The notes under the pieces: generated by a model | The model's database searches: none | What the model was told of the DNA's origin: nothing | The model's input: the letters and a program-made list of their open reading frames with translations, nothing else | Translations under genes and position numbers: made by a program | Shown: piece after piece, positions 24,601-30,231 of the stretch | How positions within the stretch are numbered: the stretch's first letter is position 1 | How the letters are laid out: each line of letters starts with the position of its first letter | Virus record (IMG/VR): IMGVR_UViG_3300030106_003099 | Span: 1-31,909 of that record | Strand: one strand, 5' to 3' | DNA length: 31,909 bases | Source of the DNA: a virus

Positions 24601-25632
24601 AATCAAATTAATCAATTAGTATCCTCTGCGGCGGCTAAAGAATGGATTGATATGCTACAACCCATAGCGCAGGGCAAGGGAACTGGAAAGTTTAAAGCGA
24701 GGAGAAATTGGGCTAGGGCAAATTTAAAAGATTTAGGTTTATTAAATATTAATAAAATAACTGATCGCCAAAAAACAGAATCTATGTATAGGTTTGCAAG
24801 AGATACACAGTTGCAAAGAAATATACTTCAAGAGCCGTTAGTGTTTAATGACCCAAGATTTAGGCCCTTCTTTTTATTTAAGAAGTTTGGATATAAGCAG
24901 TTTAACTGGATAAGGGGACAACTTGGAGATGAGCTCAGACGAGGCAATATTTTTCCTATGTTACGCCTAGCATCTGCTGGTTTATTTGGTGGTGAGTTTG
25001 TGTCATTGGCAAGAGATAAGTTAGCTAATTTTTGGGCTGGTGAAGAGGTGTATAACGAGAATGAACCTTTTTTAAATTTTGGAAATCTAAAAGATGTAGC
25101 ATTTGGAGATAGACCTATTAATTCTTTATTAAATTCAGACCGCATGACTTGGGGGGATGTACTTGATCGTTTTGCATCAGTTGGCTCTTTTGGGGTAGCT
25201 ATGGATATTGTAGCGGCTGAGAACACAATTAGGGCTTTGGAGTTTGCAGGTAAACCTGCTGTGGTGCAGGATTTTGATAAGATCTGGACAGCGATGTCTA
25301 AGACATGGGAAAACATTAAAGATTATGGTGGTATGGGAGCCTTACAACGAATGCCCAAATATATTGCTCCTGTTTTTGGAACTGTTCCCAGAAGGATTGC
25401 ACAGCGATTCGAGACAGAAGGCCAGAGAAAGTCTTACGTGAAATACAGGAAAGGGATAACTCGTTCAAAAATCTTAGACTATATCATCGAAGGAGATTCT
25501 GTAAGAGCAACAAGGCTTATAGTTAATTGGAATAAATCATTCCCGGTAAATCCTATTTTATATGATGATATTGCAGTAGATCAAATCACTAAACATATCG
25601 TAAACAAAGCAAAAAAGAAAGCTAATCCCTAA
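21610..25632 (+). CDS. Giant internal virion/ejection protein candidate
   Basis: 1340 residues, the largest gene in the window. The N-terminus (SSSQYSYYSNLINSLS) is polar. Residues about 110-185 contain hydrophobic Gly-rich helices (GILADIGATVISFLQPLDVV, then GTGGVGGLVAKSA). Long charged helices follow to about residue 900. A later part has IGLGFATVPNLTQLSIS, and residues about 1080-1140 show PFFLFKKFGYKQFNWIRGQL then LRLASAGLFGGEF. Length, helix content and position at the end of the late operon resemble T7 gp16-type core proteins, but I see no transglycosylase or other catalytic motif. The ribosome site is weak (GTGTAAAATG); coupling to the upstream stop is likely. Its last 11 bases overlap the convergent gene on the other strand. 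Confidence 0.72.
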   Translation: MANSSSQYSYYSNLINSLSGDLDDTAIQKIQNTGDYLEEKSSYDNNLFNPSSYYDALLEKNKEYKTSKEDEDLYGFIPGEWLPEWVKAGYNQSITGLAEQVATGDARFNLSNYEPGILADIGATVISFLQPLDVVTMIGTGGVGGLVAKSATKAAVKKAVQQGVGKGVAVSDDLVKSILGENIVLSTGAFAAKKPVTAKGGFGFRQTVNPLNEAKKRLTLNGVPSKKANDIIDRVAPKVLNQAFQAAAVGGSQLGFYSGLQSSLGQIADPEQEFNLLMNIKNASKGVVLGAVTGATGPVVKTALKGLSPITQTLASKAVETVEFGTLAPIMEGELPTPEDYAHAAGVIGALGVQKYATGKIIKGYKKITQAKKDVKLGLDEGARILGQIETEMKIQPNEIFVARDGTKVRDVRFDTRTTKKEQKTTGIGTEKITLTEDIVKLKDFETGKELNPINFSTFQQRGFTRGGKGSPADLTKRRINGIFSIKKNLNINDATFIKRANSEYVSGKRDIKSTNPRAIVNNMTPLEQLKMYNQMRHEARVIELRDRLKNKGWETTMVPDKLMSDYHKIKFLDRSGKRLQTQFSADVQKRVNDADSRYFTLLGQMSQRLTDLGLESSGMVKAKEVISTKAREKAKEEAVELGRRLQDSRYGNPQNKNLPGFEQVREYRKIFDDMWDIARRAGVDLGPKEEFYFPRIVKQEYLKALSGDIARLRNENPQLFTENAMYNKPAFQKVVGDIILDGKISDKSLNAIHSLAGIKKGMNRKDVPDFDLRVSKALQRLNSTVNTQYYNVAKNLEIARKAKDLPEIMLETDARVVLAKYAHQWARRVSSVEQFGNKGEFWVQSISGLRELASNNKYSEKQRKVFTEEANVLDKMYKIYTNKIELDPSHNWANPTVRRVWNEIVDFEIGTKIGLGFATVPNLTQLSISTAVKTGYYPVIKGMYKLMTSSEYRKLIKQSGVTNISLYESLAGLKPSDTFFNRFAEGATWLSGFKKINQINQLVSSAAAKEWIDMLQPIAQGKGTGKFKARRNWARANLKDLGLLNINKITDRQKTESMYRFARDTQLQRNILQEPLVFNDPRFRPFFLFKKFGYKQFNWIRGQLGDELRRGNIFPMLRLASAGLFGGEFVSLARDKLANFWAGEEVYNENEPFLNFGNLKDVAFGDRPINSLLNSDRMTWGDVLDRFASVGSFGVAMDIVAAENTIRALEFAGKPAVVQDFDKIWTAMSKTWENIKDYGGMGALQRMPKYIAPVFGTVPRRIAQRFETEGQRKSYVKYRKGITRSKILDYIIEGDSVRATRLIVNWNKSFPVNPILYDDIAVDQITKHIVNKAKKKANP

Positions 25633-25819
25633 TCTTTGCCTTTGCCTCATTAGCCCATTCTGGAAACCCCTCTTCCTCCCAAAATACAGCAAGCCTTCTA
25701 TAATAATTATTTAAAGTAATCATATTAGCTTGAAGTGATTTCATTAATTCATATAATTCTGTAGCTCTTTTACTTTCCATAGTTTGAGCTTCTTTTGGGA
25801 AATCATCTAAGATATCCAT
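25622..25819 (-). CDS. Small helical protein, last gene of minus-strand operon
   Basis: 65 residues, predicted entirely helical (ESKRATELYELMKSLQANMI, then NNYYRRLAVFWEEEGFPEW). Its ATG overlaps the upstream stop (TAATG) and AAGGAGGGGG lies just upstream, so it is well supported as expressed. It ends inside the last codons of the giant plus-strand gene, so there is no room for a dedicated terminator. Function unknown. Confidence 0.65.
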   Translation of the reverse strand: MDILDDFPKEAQTMESKRATELYELMKSLQANMITLNNYYRRLAVFWEEEGFPEWANEAKAKIRD

Positions 25820-26061
25820 TACCCCCTCCTTCTAAGTTTCATTTCTAAATACTTTTGTTTTTGCTTTTTTAAAAATGTGCTTCGCTGACTTTTACTCATG
25901 GCAAGCCAACAGTCTGGTAAGTTAGAAACAAGTGTGTTGTACCCACCCGCAATACCACAAAATAGTTTTTGTTTTTTATCATATTGTTGTTTTTCTGGGT
26001 GATAATCTGATTTAGCACAAAAAGAACACACATTATTGATTTTGTTACAAATTTCAAACAT
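25819..26061 (-). CDS. Small cysteine-containing basic protein
   Basis: 80 residues. Cys5, Cys12, Cys15, Cys35 and Cys51 are spread through the first 55 residues (CSFC, then FCGIAGG, then LPDCW), and the C-terminus is strongly basic (STFLKKQKQKYLEMKLRRRG). A single CxxC with isolated partner cysteines could bind zinc, but it is not a canonical ribbon. It is the first gene after the hairpin at 26148-26173 in this direction. The start is preceded by AAGG five bases before ATG. Function unknown. Confidence 0.62.
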   Translation of the reverse strand: MFEICNKINNVCSFCAKSDYHPEKQQYDKKQKLFCGIAGGYNTLVSNLPDCWLAMSKSQRSTFLKKQKQKYLEMKLRRRG

Positions 26062-26147
26062 GTACCTTAAAAAACCCCCTCTATATTCCCGTTTATCGCC
26101 GTAAAAAAAGTTTTTCGATATAACTATTGCCTAAATATTTAATATAG

Positions 26148-26173
26148 AATAAGGGGGTGTTAACCCCCTTATT
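26148..26173 (-). terminator. Probable intrinsic terminator after the 26185-26397 gene
   Basis: AATAAGGGGGT (26148-26158) pairs perfectly with ACCCCCTTATT (26163-26173), an 11-bp stem with a four-base loop. In the minus direction it is about 12 bases after a stop codon and is followed by CTATATTAAATATTT, U-rich but interrupted. It would end the upstream part of the minus-strand operon. The rest of the 123-base gap (26062-26184) is AT-rich with opposed A and T runs, and could hold the promoter for the last two genes; I cannot name one confidently. Confidence 0.6.
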
Positions 26174-26184
26174 ATCAACCCAAG

Positions 26185-26397
26185 TTAAAAAGGGCTAGTC
26201 TTCTTTTTAAAAGGCTCCTTAAACTGTCCGGAAAGGTATCGTTGTCCATTATCGTCTTGATTGATCCATAAAGAGAAGTCTTTTTTCTCACCATTGACCA
26301 TTCCGTTCCCGGTGTAGTCAGGCTTTTTATCGCCATCTTCTTTGTACTTGTTTTTCCACAGCTTAAATGTGCTGTCTTTTATTTTGTATTCGGCCAT
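26185..26397 (-). CDS. Small beta-rich protein, unknown
   Basis: 70 residues with DSTFKLWKNKYKED, then KPDYTGNGMVNGEKKDFSLW and RYLSGQFKEPFKKK. The pattern K-P-D-Y-T-G...V-N-G...W is one I recall in small phage and plasmid proteins of unknown function. AGGAGG six bases before the ATG is an excellent ribosome site. The terminator-like hairpin follows closely. Possibly a single-stranded nucleic acid or protein-binding fold, but this is a guess. Confidence 0.68.
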   Translation of the reverse strand: MAEYKIKDSTFKLWKNKYKEDGDKKPDYTGNGMVNGEKKDFSLWINQDDNGQRYLSGQFKEPFKKKTSPF

Positions 26398-26421
26398 ATT
26401 GCCTCCTGTTTATGAGATGGC

Positions 26422-26634
26422 TTAGTTGAGGTCTTTTTTAGCCAACCTATATTCATAGGGCATACAATTTTGATACCTTATGCCAAGCCATCTCGTTTGT
26501 TGTTTATTTTTTAATTCTAGTTGCCTCATCCTATGGTAAGCCGCACCTCTTTGCTTTACCCTATCTTGTTTTAACAATTTTTTATAAATCCCTATTAATG
26601 ATTTTTTTTTCAATCTTCTATATCCTTTACTCAT
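26422..26634 (-). CDS. Small very basic protein
   Basis: 70 residues with about one third Lys, Arg or Gln: GYRRLKKKSLIGIYKKLLKQ, then RGAAYHRMRQLELKNKQQ and a TRWLGIRY end. Predicted helical and nucleic-acid-binding by charge. Its start overlaps the last four bases of the resolvase-like gene (ATGA). No family is recognised. Confidence 0.65.
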   Translation of the reverse strand: MSKGYRRLKKKSLIGIYKKLLKQDRVKQRGAAYHRMRQLELKNKQQTRWLGIRYQNCMPYEYRLAKKDLN

Positions 26635-26957
26635 CCTGCCATCTCCTTCATAATTACCAATAAGTTAATGAAATACTCATAGTCTAAAACAATGTATGGT
26701 TTTCCCCTGTCCTCTCTAATCACCACACCCTCTTCTTGTTTTTCTGGTTTCATCCATTTAGCTATTTGCTTTCTGCGTTTACAACCATAATAATGTCCTT
26801 CAATTTCTATATCTCCTTGCTCGTGTTGTGCGCCACCCCTATCTCTGTTAAATGCTTCTAAACCTATACCCTTTGCCATCCTCACTGCTTGCCTTTGCAA
26901 CTCTGCCCCTCTTTGCCTAGCTCTGCGACCACGTTTTACATTTTTAGGGTTTTTCAT
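26631..26957 (-). CDS. Holliday-junction-resolvase-like protein with altered catalytic motif
   Basis: 108 residues. The layout RRARQRGAELQRQAVRMAKG, then FNRDRGGAQHEQGDIEIEG, then a basic CKRRKQIAKWMKP and GVVIREDRGKPYIVL, parallels phage PD-(D/E)XK nucleases of the resolvase or restriction type, where RGA binds DNA, GDI gives the Asp (Asp49) and an E-C-K motif completes the site. Here that place reads Y-G-C-K, so the catalytic Glu is Gly58 while Lys60 is kept. It may be inactive or use another acid (Glu51 or Glu53). The ATG overlaps the stop of the zinc-ribbon gene upstream (ATGA). Family placement is inference from pattern. Confidence 0.65.
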   Translation of the reverse strand: MKNPKNVKRGRRARQRGAELQRQAVRMAKGIGLEAFNRDRGGAQHEQGDIEIEGHYYGCKRRKQIAKWMKPEKQEEGVVIREDRGKPYIVLDYEYFINLLVIMKEMAG

Positions 26958-27133
26958 AGGGCTAACCTCATTCTACTCTTAACGTTTGTTTCCTTAACAC
27001 TTCTACAGTTTGGGCATATCATAAACAATCTTTTAGAGTGTGACCAAGTTGTGTTATCACATGTACCACACTCATATAGATATTGTAAAATGTCCACACC
27101 GCCTTTCGTTAAAACTCTTGTAGTTTTACGCAT
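26954..27133 (-). CDS. Small zinc-ribbon protein (59 residues)
   Basis: Frame from ATG at 27133 to TGA at 26954-26956, 59 residues. Cys22 and Cys25 (CGTC) and Cys40 and Cys43 (CPNC) form a zinc ribbon, and the flanks are basic (RKTTRVLTKGG, then VKSRMRLAL). Its stop overlaps the resolvase-like start (ATGA) and its start lies eight bases inside the preceding gene, so the coupling is strong evidence for a real gene. A nucleic-acid-binding or adaptor role next to a nuclease-like protein is likely. Confidence 0.78.
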   Translation of the reverse strand: MRKTTRVLTKGGVDILQYLYECGTCDNTTWSHSKRLFMICPNCRSVKETNVKSRMRLAL

Positions 27134-27368
27134 CTCTTCTCACGTCTCCCTCTACGTTCTGAGGGCTGTCATCCCGATTGATTAACGCATCATTTTCCTT
27201 TTTTAGCATTTCACCTTCAATTCTTTTCATGTCTTTGAGCAAAGATTCATACCTACCACGATAGTTTGCCAATGAGGGAATATTCAAAGCCATTTTAAGC
27301 GCATTTACATGTAGTTGAACCTCATGCCTTGTGTATTTTATTGTTGCTGTACATATTATTTTTTTCAT
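27126..27368 (-). CDS. Small helical protein, unknown
   Basis: 80 residues. A short N-terminal strand (KIICTATIKYTRHEVQLH) is followed by a helix (ALKMALNIPSLANY), a coiled-coil-like segment (ESLLKDMKRIEGEMLKKEND) and an acidic tail. The start overlaps the upstream nuclease-like gene by four bases, and its end overlaps the zinc-ribbon gene. No named family; it could be a partner of the surrounding DNA-processing proteins. Confidence 0.65.
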   Translation of the reverse strand: MKKIICTATIKYTRHEVQLHVNALKMALNIPSLANYRGRYESLLKDMKRIEGEMLKKENDALINRDDSPQNVEGDVRRDA

Positions 27369-27847
27369 AGCAATTCATAACCTTTCTCAAGTGGTAGGTA
27401 CGCATTGGCCCGATATGCAATACCACCATTGATTGTTTTTTGTGTTGTTGTTTTCCGAACCTCAAAATCAAATAAGAACTCCCCATGCTTATCTGTAATG
27501 TTCCAATACATTACTATCTTATCTTTGAGTAGATAAAGAAATCCTAAGAAGGGAACCCTTAACATTTCTGAAAGTTGCCTCCCATCCATAACCTTATCAA
27601 ATGTAATAAGCCATGATCCATAGTCTTGTAATTCCATTAAACTCATATCTCTACACTTAGACTCAAAAACACCGGACAGGATATTGTTTTTAACAATAAC
27701 TCCATCCACCTTTGCATCTGTGTACTTATTTGTTTCAAATAAATAAGAATTGTTTTTACCTTCTTTTTGTATATACTGACGTATCTTTTTTAACATCTCT
27801 TTTTCATACTCGAGTGATTTTTGGCCTTTTTTTGTTAAGATATCCAT
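27365..27847 (-). CDS. PD-(D/E)XK nuclease-like protein
   Basis: 160 residues. The segment AKVDGVIVKNNILSGVFESKCRDM contains Asp48 and Glu62-Ser-Lys64 at the spacing expected of a PD-(D/E)XK core (Asp, strand, E-x-K), with N-terminal Glu13 and Glu15 as possible extra ligands. The part after it (WLITFDKVMDGRQLSEML, then GFLYLLKDKIVMYWNI) looks like the mixed-fold continuation of this superfamily. It would hydrolyse DNA with Mg2+. It is coupled to the upstream gene by TAATG and to the downstream by a four-base overlap. Exonuclease or endonuclease activity is undetermined. Confidence 0.72.
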   Translation of the reverse strand: MDILTKKGQKSLEYEKEMLKKIRQYIQKEGKNNSYLFETNKYTDAKVDGVIVKNNILSGVFESKCRDMSLMELQDYGSWLITFDKVMDGRQLSEMLRVPFLGFLYLLKDKIVMYWNITDKHGEFLFDFEVRKTTTQKTINGGIAYRANAYLPLEKGYELL

Positions 27848-28323
27848 TAAAACGGTGCCTTAGATTCCTCAACTCGTTGTATTGTACGAGCCACTGGGTA
27901 AATAATTTCATCATCCAAATCACTCATAAACCTTTTTAAAAATACGTCAATTAAAACATTTTTATCTTGTATATCTTTAAGGTGGAGGAAGGGTAGTTGC
28001 CCACCCCTACCACCACCATTCCAGAGTCGCATAATAGAAAGGAACTTAGCAAAGCCCCAGTTTTTCTTATGCTCATATAGACATTCGTTTACTTTCTTAT
28101 ACCGAAATATACCATTATCTTTTACAATGCACGTGGCATACTCAGGGTGTTCTTTTGCGTTTATTTCATAATCGGGTTTGAACACATCTGCTACATACCT
28201 GCCAAACTTTACATTTTCAGATATCTTCATCCCGACTACCCTTGCCACGTACCTTCCGGCTGGCACAGTTCGTGCAAACTCATTGTCATCAAAAGGATAA
28301 TATGCGTCTCCAAAATCTACCAT
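27847..28323 (-). CDS. Hypothetical protein, possible ssDNA-binding partner of nucleases
   Basis: 158 residues. VPAGRYVARVVGMKISENVK and then GRYVADVFKPDYEI form a strand pattern that could be an OB-like barrel. NWGFAKFLSIMRLWNGGG and VLIDVFLKRFMSD follow, and the protein ends PVARTIQRVEESKAPF. The start Pro-x-Gly-x-Tyr-x-x-x-V is common in phage single-strand-binding or DUF669-like proteins, but the match is only in style. It sits directly upstream of a PD-(D/E)XK gene and downstream of two regulatory-like genes, a position where phage recombination proteins often lie. The ribosome site is weak; coupling is probable. Confidence 0.65.
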   Translation of the reverse strand: MVDFGDAYYPFDDNEFARTVPAGRYVARVVGMKISENVKFGRYVADVFKPDYEINAKEHPEYATCIVKDNGIFRYKKVNECLYEHKKNWGFAKFLSIMRLWNGGGRGGQLPFLHLKDIQDKNVLIDVFLKRFMSDLDDEIIYPVARTIQRVEESKAPF

Positions 28324-28326
28324 ATT

Positions 28327-28737
28327 TTAAAAGCTATTCATTTTCCCTATCTTTTGCAAACAAGCATCAAGGTTGTCAAGAGTGATGTTGCCCTGTTTCA
28401 ATTGATACAACACTTTATTCTTGTCTTTTTGCCCTAAGCCAAAAACAGCCTTTTGAATAGCATTGTTAATATACTCTTCATCTGTTTCCTTAATAACCTC
28501 ACCATCAAACGTCTTCACCACCTCTTCCACTACTTCCTTATCTGTCATTTCCTTACTTTTCTCTAACACTTCTTTTATACCATCATATCCATGTATAATA
28601 AACTGAACCCACTTCTCCATCGTTTTCATATTCCCGGGATTAAGCTCTTGACCCTGTTCAATGAAGGCTACTGCGACACCATGTCGTATCTTGCCCTCTG
28701 TTATCTTGTCCCAATCAGGTTGTTTTTGATCACTCAT
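28327..28737 (-). CDS. Acidic helical protein, unknown
   Basis: 136 residues. An N-terminal MSDQKQPDWDKITEGKIRHGVAVAFIEQG block is followed by helices rich in Glu/Lys/Val (MTDKEVVEEVVKTF) and a short C-terminal helix pair (NKVLYQLKQGNITLDNLDA). The first 17 bases of the coding region and the leader are nearly identical to those of the next gene upstream (see repeat entry). The ribosome site AAAGGAG is good. No function recognised; a regulator or DNA-metabolism accessory is possible. Confidence 0.68.
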   Translation of the reverse strand: MSDQKQPDWDKITEGKIRHGVAVAFIEQGQELNPGNMKTMEKWVQFIIHGYDGIKEVLEKSKEMTDKEVVEEVVKTFDGEVIKETDEEYINNAIQKAVFGLGQKDKNKVLYQLKQGNITLDNLDACLQKIGKMNSF

Positions 28738-28752
28738 AGCTACTCTCCTTTA
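28723..28752 (-). repeat. Leader/start repeat, copy 1
   Basis: TTTTTGATCACTCATAG (28723-28739, plus-strand reading) plus a following TCTCCTTT recurs at 28968-28984 as TTTTTGATCGCTCATAG and TCTCCTTT. One base differs in the 17-base core. The repeat covers the ribosome site, the ATG and the first five codons (MSDQK) of two adjacent genes. Confidence 0.75.
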
Positions 28753-28982
28753 CCTTTATTTATTGCATCCGCTATTTTATCTAAAGAACGAGACACAGCA
28801 TATAGAGCATCGGGAATTGTATTATCCCCTCCATCGTTTCTTAGCCCATCCCATAAACTATGTGCTATTTTATCTAGCCCCTCCACTATATTATTACTAC
28901 CCAATGATCCAGTCTCACGTTGAAACTGTTCAGCGAGGTAGGCAATAGAGTCAGCAATTTGATTTACTTTTTGATCGCTCAT
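28740..28982 (-). CDS. Small helical protein with repeated leader
   Basis: 80 residues, predicted helical and acidic: QIADSIAYLAEQFQRETGSL, then GLDKIAHSLWDGLRNDGGDN, then LYAVSRSLDKIADAINKG. The two helices with D-K-I-A repeats look like a paired four-helix motif. It shares the MSDQK start and ribosome-site context with the next gene, begins with a strong AAAGGAG and overlaps the exonuclease stop by four bases. Function unknown. Confidence 0.68.
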   Translation of the reverse strand: MSDQKVNQIADSIAYLAEQFQRETGSLGSNNIVEGLDKIAHSLWDGLRNDGGDNTIPDALYAVSRSLDKIADAINKGKGE

Positions 28983-28997
28983 AGATCGTCTCCTTTT
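28968..28997 (-). repeat. Leader/start repeat, copy 2
   Basis: Second copy of the leader/start repeat: TTTTTGATCGCTCATAG at 28968-28984 (plus reading), followed by TCTCCTTT. It covers the start of the 28740-28982 gene and the end of the Cas4-like gene. Confidence 0.75.
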
Positions 28998-29716
28998 TCT
29001 TTTAACCCCCCACCGCAGACTTCATAGAAGTTGCAGTACTTTGGGTTACATTCCCATTTGTACACTGGAGCAACTCCCAACTCTATTGGTGGATTTCCTT
29101 TTTCAAATCTTTTATTCACATCTAACCAATACTGCTTTGCCTTATCTATGTAAGATGTCCTTATAACCTTTTCCTTCATCCTTGAATTGTCTTTATTGTA
29201 ATATACTAACGCTAATTTTTTTAGTTTGTTCCCATATTCTTTTTCATACCACCAACCATATGTTCCAAGTTGTAGATAGTAGTTCTCTGGAAGGTTTGTG
29301 TCTGGTGTTCTTCCAAATAGACCCTTCCATTTCCAAGCGTTGCATGTTTTAATATCGTACAGCGCATTATCTTCTACCATTACCACATCTAAAAACCCCC
29401 TTACATTAACCTCTGGCAACTGAATCTCTCTCTCAATAAGTATCCGAGCACCATTTAAACTAGCGTACTCCATCAAAGATTCTTGAATATCTCCGTGTAC
29501 AAGATCACCAAGTCTAAATAGTCGCAGGGCATTAACATCCACAGCGTTAGGCTTTACCTTAGCCACGTGCTGAAAATAGTGTTTACGCATACACATACCT
29601 GATGCAGACCCATGAAACCATTGCTCATGTCCATCGTACCTGCTTTTGTAATGCAACTCGTTACGTTTTTTTAACCATTGTTCATATATCTTTTGTATGT
29701 CTATCACACTAACCAT
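28979..29716 (-). CDS. Cas4/RecB-like PD-(D/E)XK nuclease with iron-sulfur cysteines
   Basis: 245 residues. Cys42 (SGMCMRKHYF) and a C-terminal trio Cys223, Cys228, Cys234 (C-x4-C-x5-C in ECNPKYCNFYEVCGG) match the one-plus-three cysteine arrangement that binds a 4Fe-4S cluster in Cas4/AddB-type nucleases. Between them are His74 (RLGDLVHG), Asp110 (VRGFLDVVM), Asp121-x-Lys123 (LYDIKT, with Asp in place of the usual Glu) and a QxxxY motif (Gln149, Tyr153). The expected activity is a 5'-to-3' or end-processing DNA exonuclease. The ATG has AAAGG directly in front; the in-frame GTG at 29705-29707 has better spacing and may be the true start. A folded element lies upstream at 29735-29812. No cas gene or CRISPR is nearby, so a phage recombination role is favoured. 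Confidence 0.88.
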   Translation of the reverse strand: MVSVIDIQKIYEQWLKKRNELHYKSRYDGHEQWFHGSASGMCMRKHYFQHVAKVKPNAVDVNALRLFRLGDLVHGDIQESLMEYASLNGARILIEREIQLPEVNVRGFLDVVMVEDNALYDIKTCNAWKWKGLFGRTPDTNLPENYYLQLGTYGWWYEKEYGNKLKKLALVYYNKDNSRMKEKVIRTSYIDKAKQYWLDVNKRFEKGNPPIELGVAPVYKWECNPKYCNFYEVCGGGLKEKGDDL

Positions 29717-29734
29717 CCTTTGCTATGTAAAGAT

Positions 29735-29812
29735 GCAGGGTAAACCGAGATGCGTAGTTGTGAATAGGTCGGAAATAAGGAATAAGAAAAACCGACCAAT
29801 GGCTTACCCTGC
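29735..29812 (-). promoter_or_regulatory. Nested inverted repeat upstream of the Cas4-like gene
   Basis: Outer arms GCAGGGTAA (29735-29743) and TTACCCTGC (29804-29812) are perfect complements 60 bases apart. Inside lie inner arms GGTCGG (29767-29772) and CCGACC (29792-29797) around a 19-base purine-rich loop. It fills most of the 103-base gap 29717-29819, the second longest on this strand. A terminator/attenuator, a riboregulator or a replication-origin element are all possible. In the minus direction no U-run follows the outer arm. Confidence 0.6.
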
Positions 29813-29819
29813 GTGGTAT

Positions 29820-30023
29820 TTATTTTTTGTACCTCAATAGTTCGTAATCTCTTGAGAATAAGGTAATTTCTATGTATTTCCCATCCTCTGTTCTCACTAC
29901 CATTGTTCTGTAGTATTTATTATTCTTGCTCATGGGGGACTCTAATGAGCTAGAATCTTCTACAGATACTGATGATACACCATGTATAGTAATATTCTGT
30001 ACCTCACCTACTTGTACGTTCAT
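29820..30023 (-). CDS. Small protein, unknown
   Basis: 67 residues with a beta-rich plan: VQNITIHGVSSVSVEDSSSL, then YRTMVVRTEDGKYIEITLFS and a basic RYKK end. AAGGAAG seven bases before ATG is a fair ribosome site. It overlaps the upstream gene by 20 bases and is the last gene before the nested inverted repeat. No family recognised. Confidence 0.62.
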   Translation of the reverse strand: MNVQVGEVQNITIHGVSSVSVEDSSSLESPMSKNNKYYRTMVVRTEDGKYIEITLFSRDYELLRYKK

Positions 30024-30231
30024 AGTCTTCCTTTCCTTTTAGTTTAGTGGCCCACTTGTCTAGCTCGGTAAGTTCTCCTGCCTCCGCTCTTAAGACATGT
30101 TCTAGGGCACGTTCTAATCCACATATTTCAGCGTAGTAATAATCATTATTTGGATGATCATCCCAACGCTCTTCTACGTACTGAATATCTTTATTGATTC
30201 TGTACTTTAACTCGTTCAGTATACTGAACAT
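30004..30231 (-). CDS. Small acidic helical protein
   Basis: 75 residues from the ATG at 30231. This start is preferred to the ATG at 30237 because AAGGAG lies six bases before it, but abuts the earlier one. Helices FSILNELKYRINKDIQYVEE and ICGLERALEHVLRAEAGEL with an NNDYYY turn are seen. The first codons contain a perfect 16-base palindrome (30214-30229). It overlaps the neighbours on both sides. Function unknown. Confidence 0.65.
   Translation of the reverse strand: MFSILNELKYRINKDIQYVEERWDDHPNNDYYYAEICGLERALEHVLRAEAGELTELDKWATKLKGKEDYERTSR

Noticed and set aside
24828-25316. 162-codon minus-strand frame antisense to the giant virion gene
   Set aside because: Low-complexity Ser/Asn/Lys translation, no ribosome site and no coupling to neighbours.
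26098-26116. Opposed A-run and T-run near 26105 as a terminator
   Set aside because: The stem would be A-T only with almost no loop, too weak; the GC hairpin at 26148-26173 is the better terminator candidate.
28979-29716. CRISPR adaptation module (Cas4)
   Set aside because: No cas1/cas2-like gene and no repeat-spacer array in the window; Cas4-like nucleases are frequent as free phage genes.
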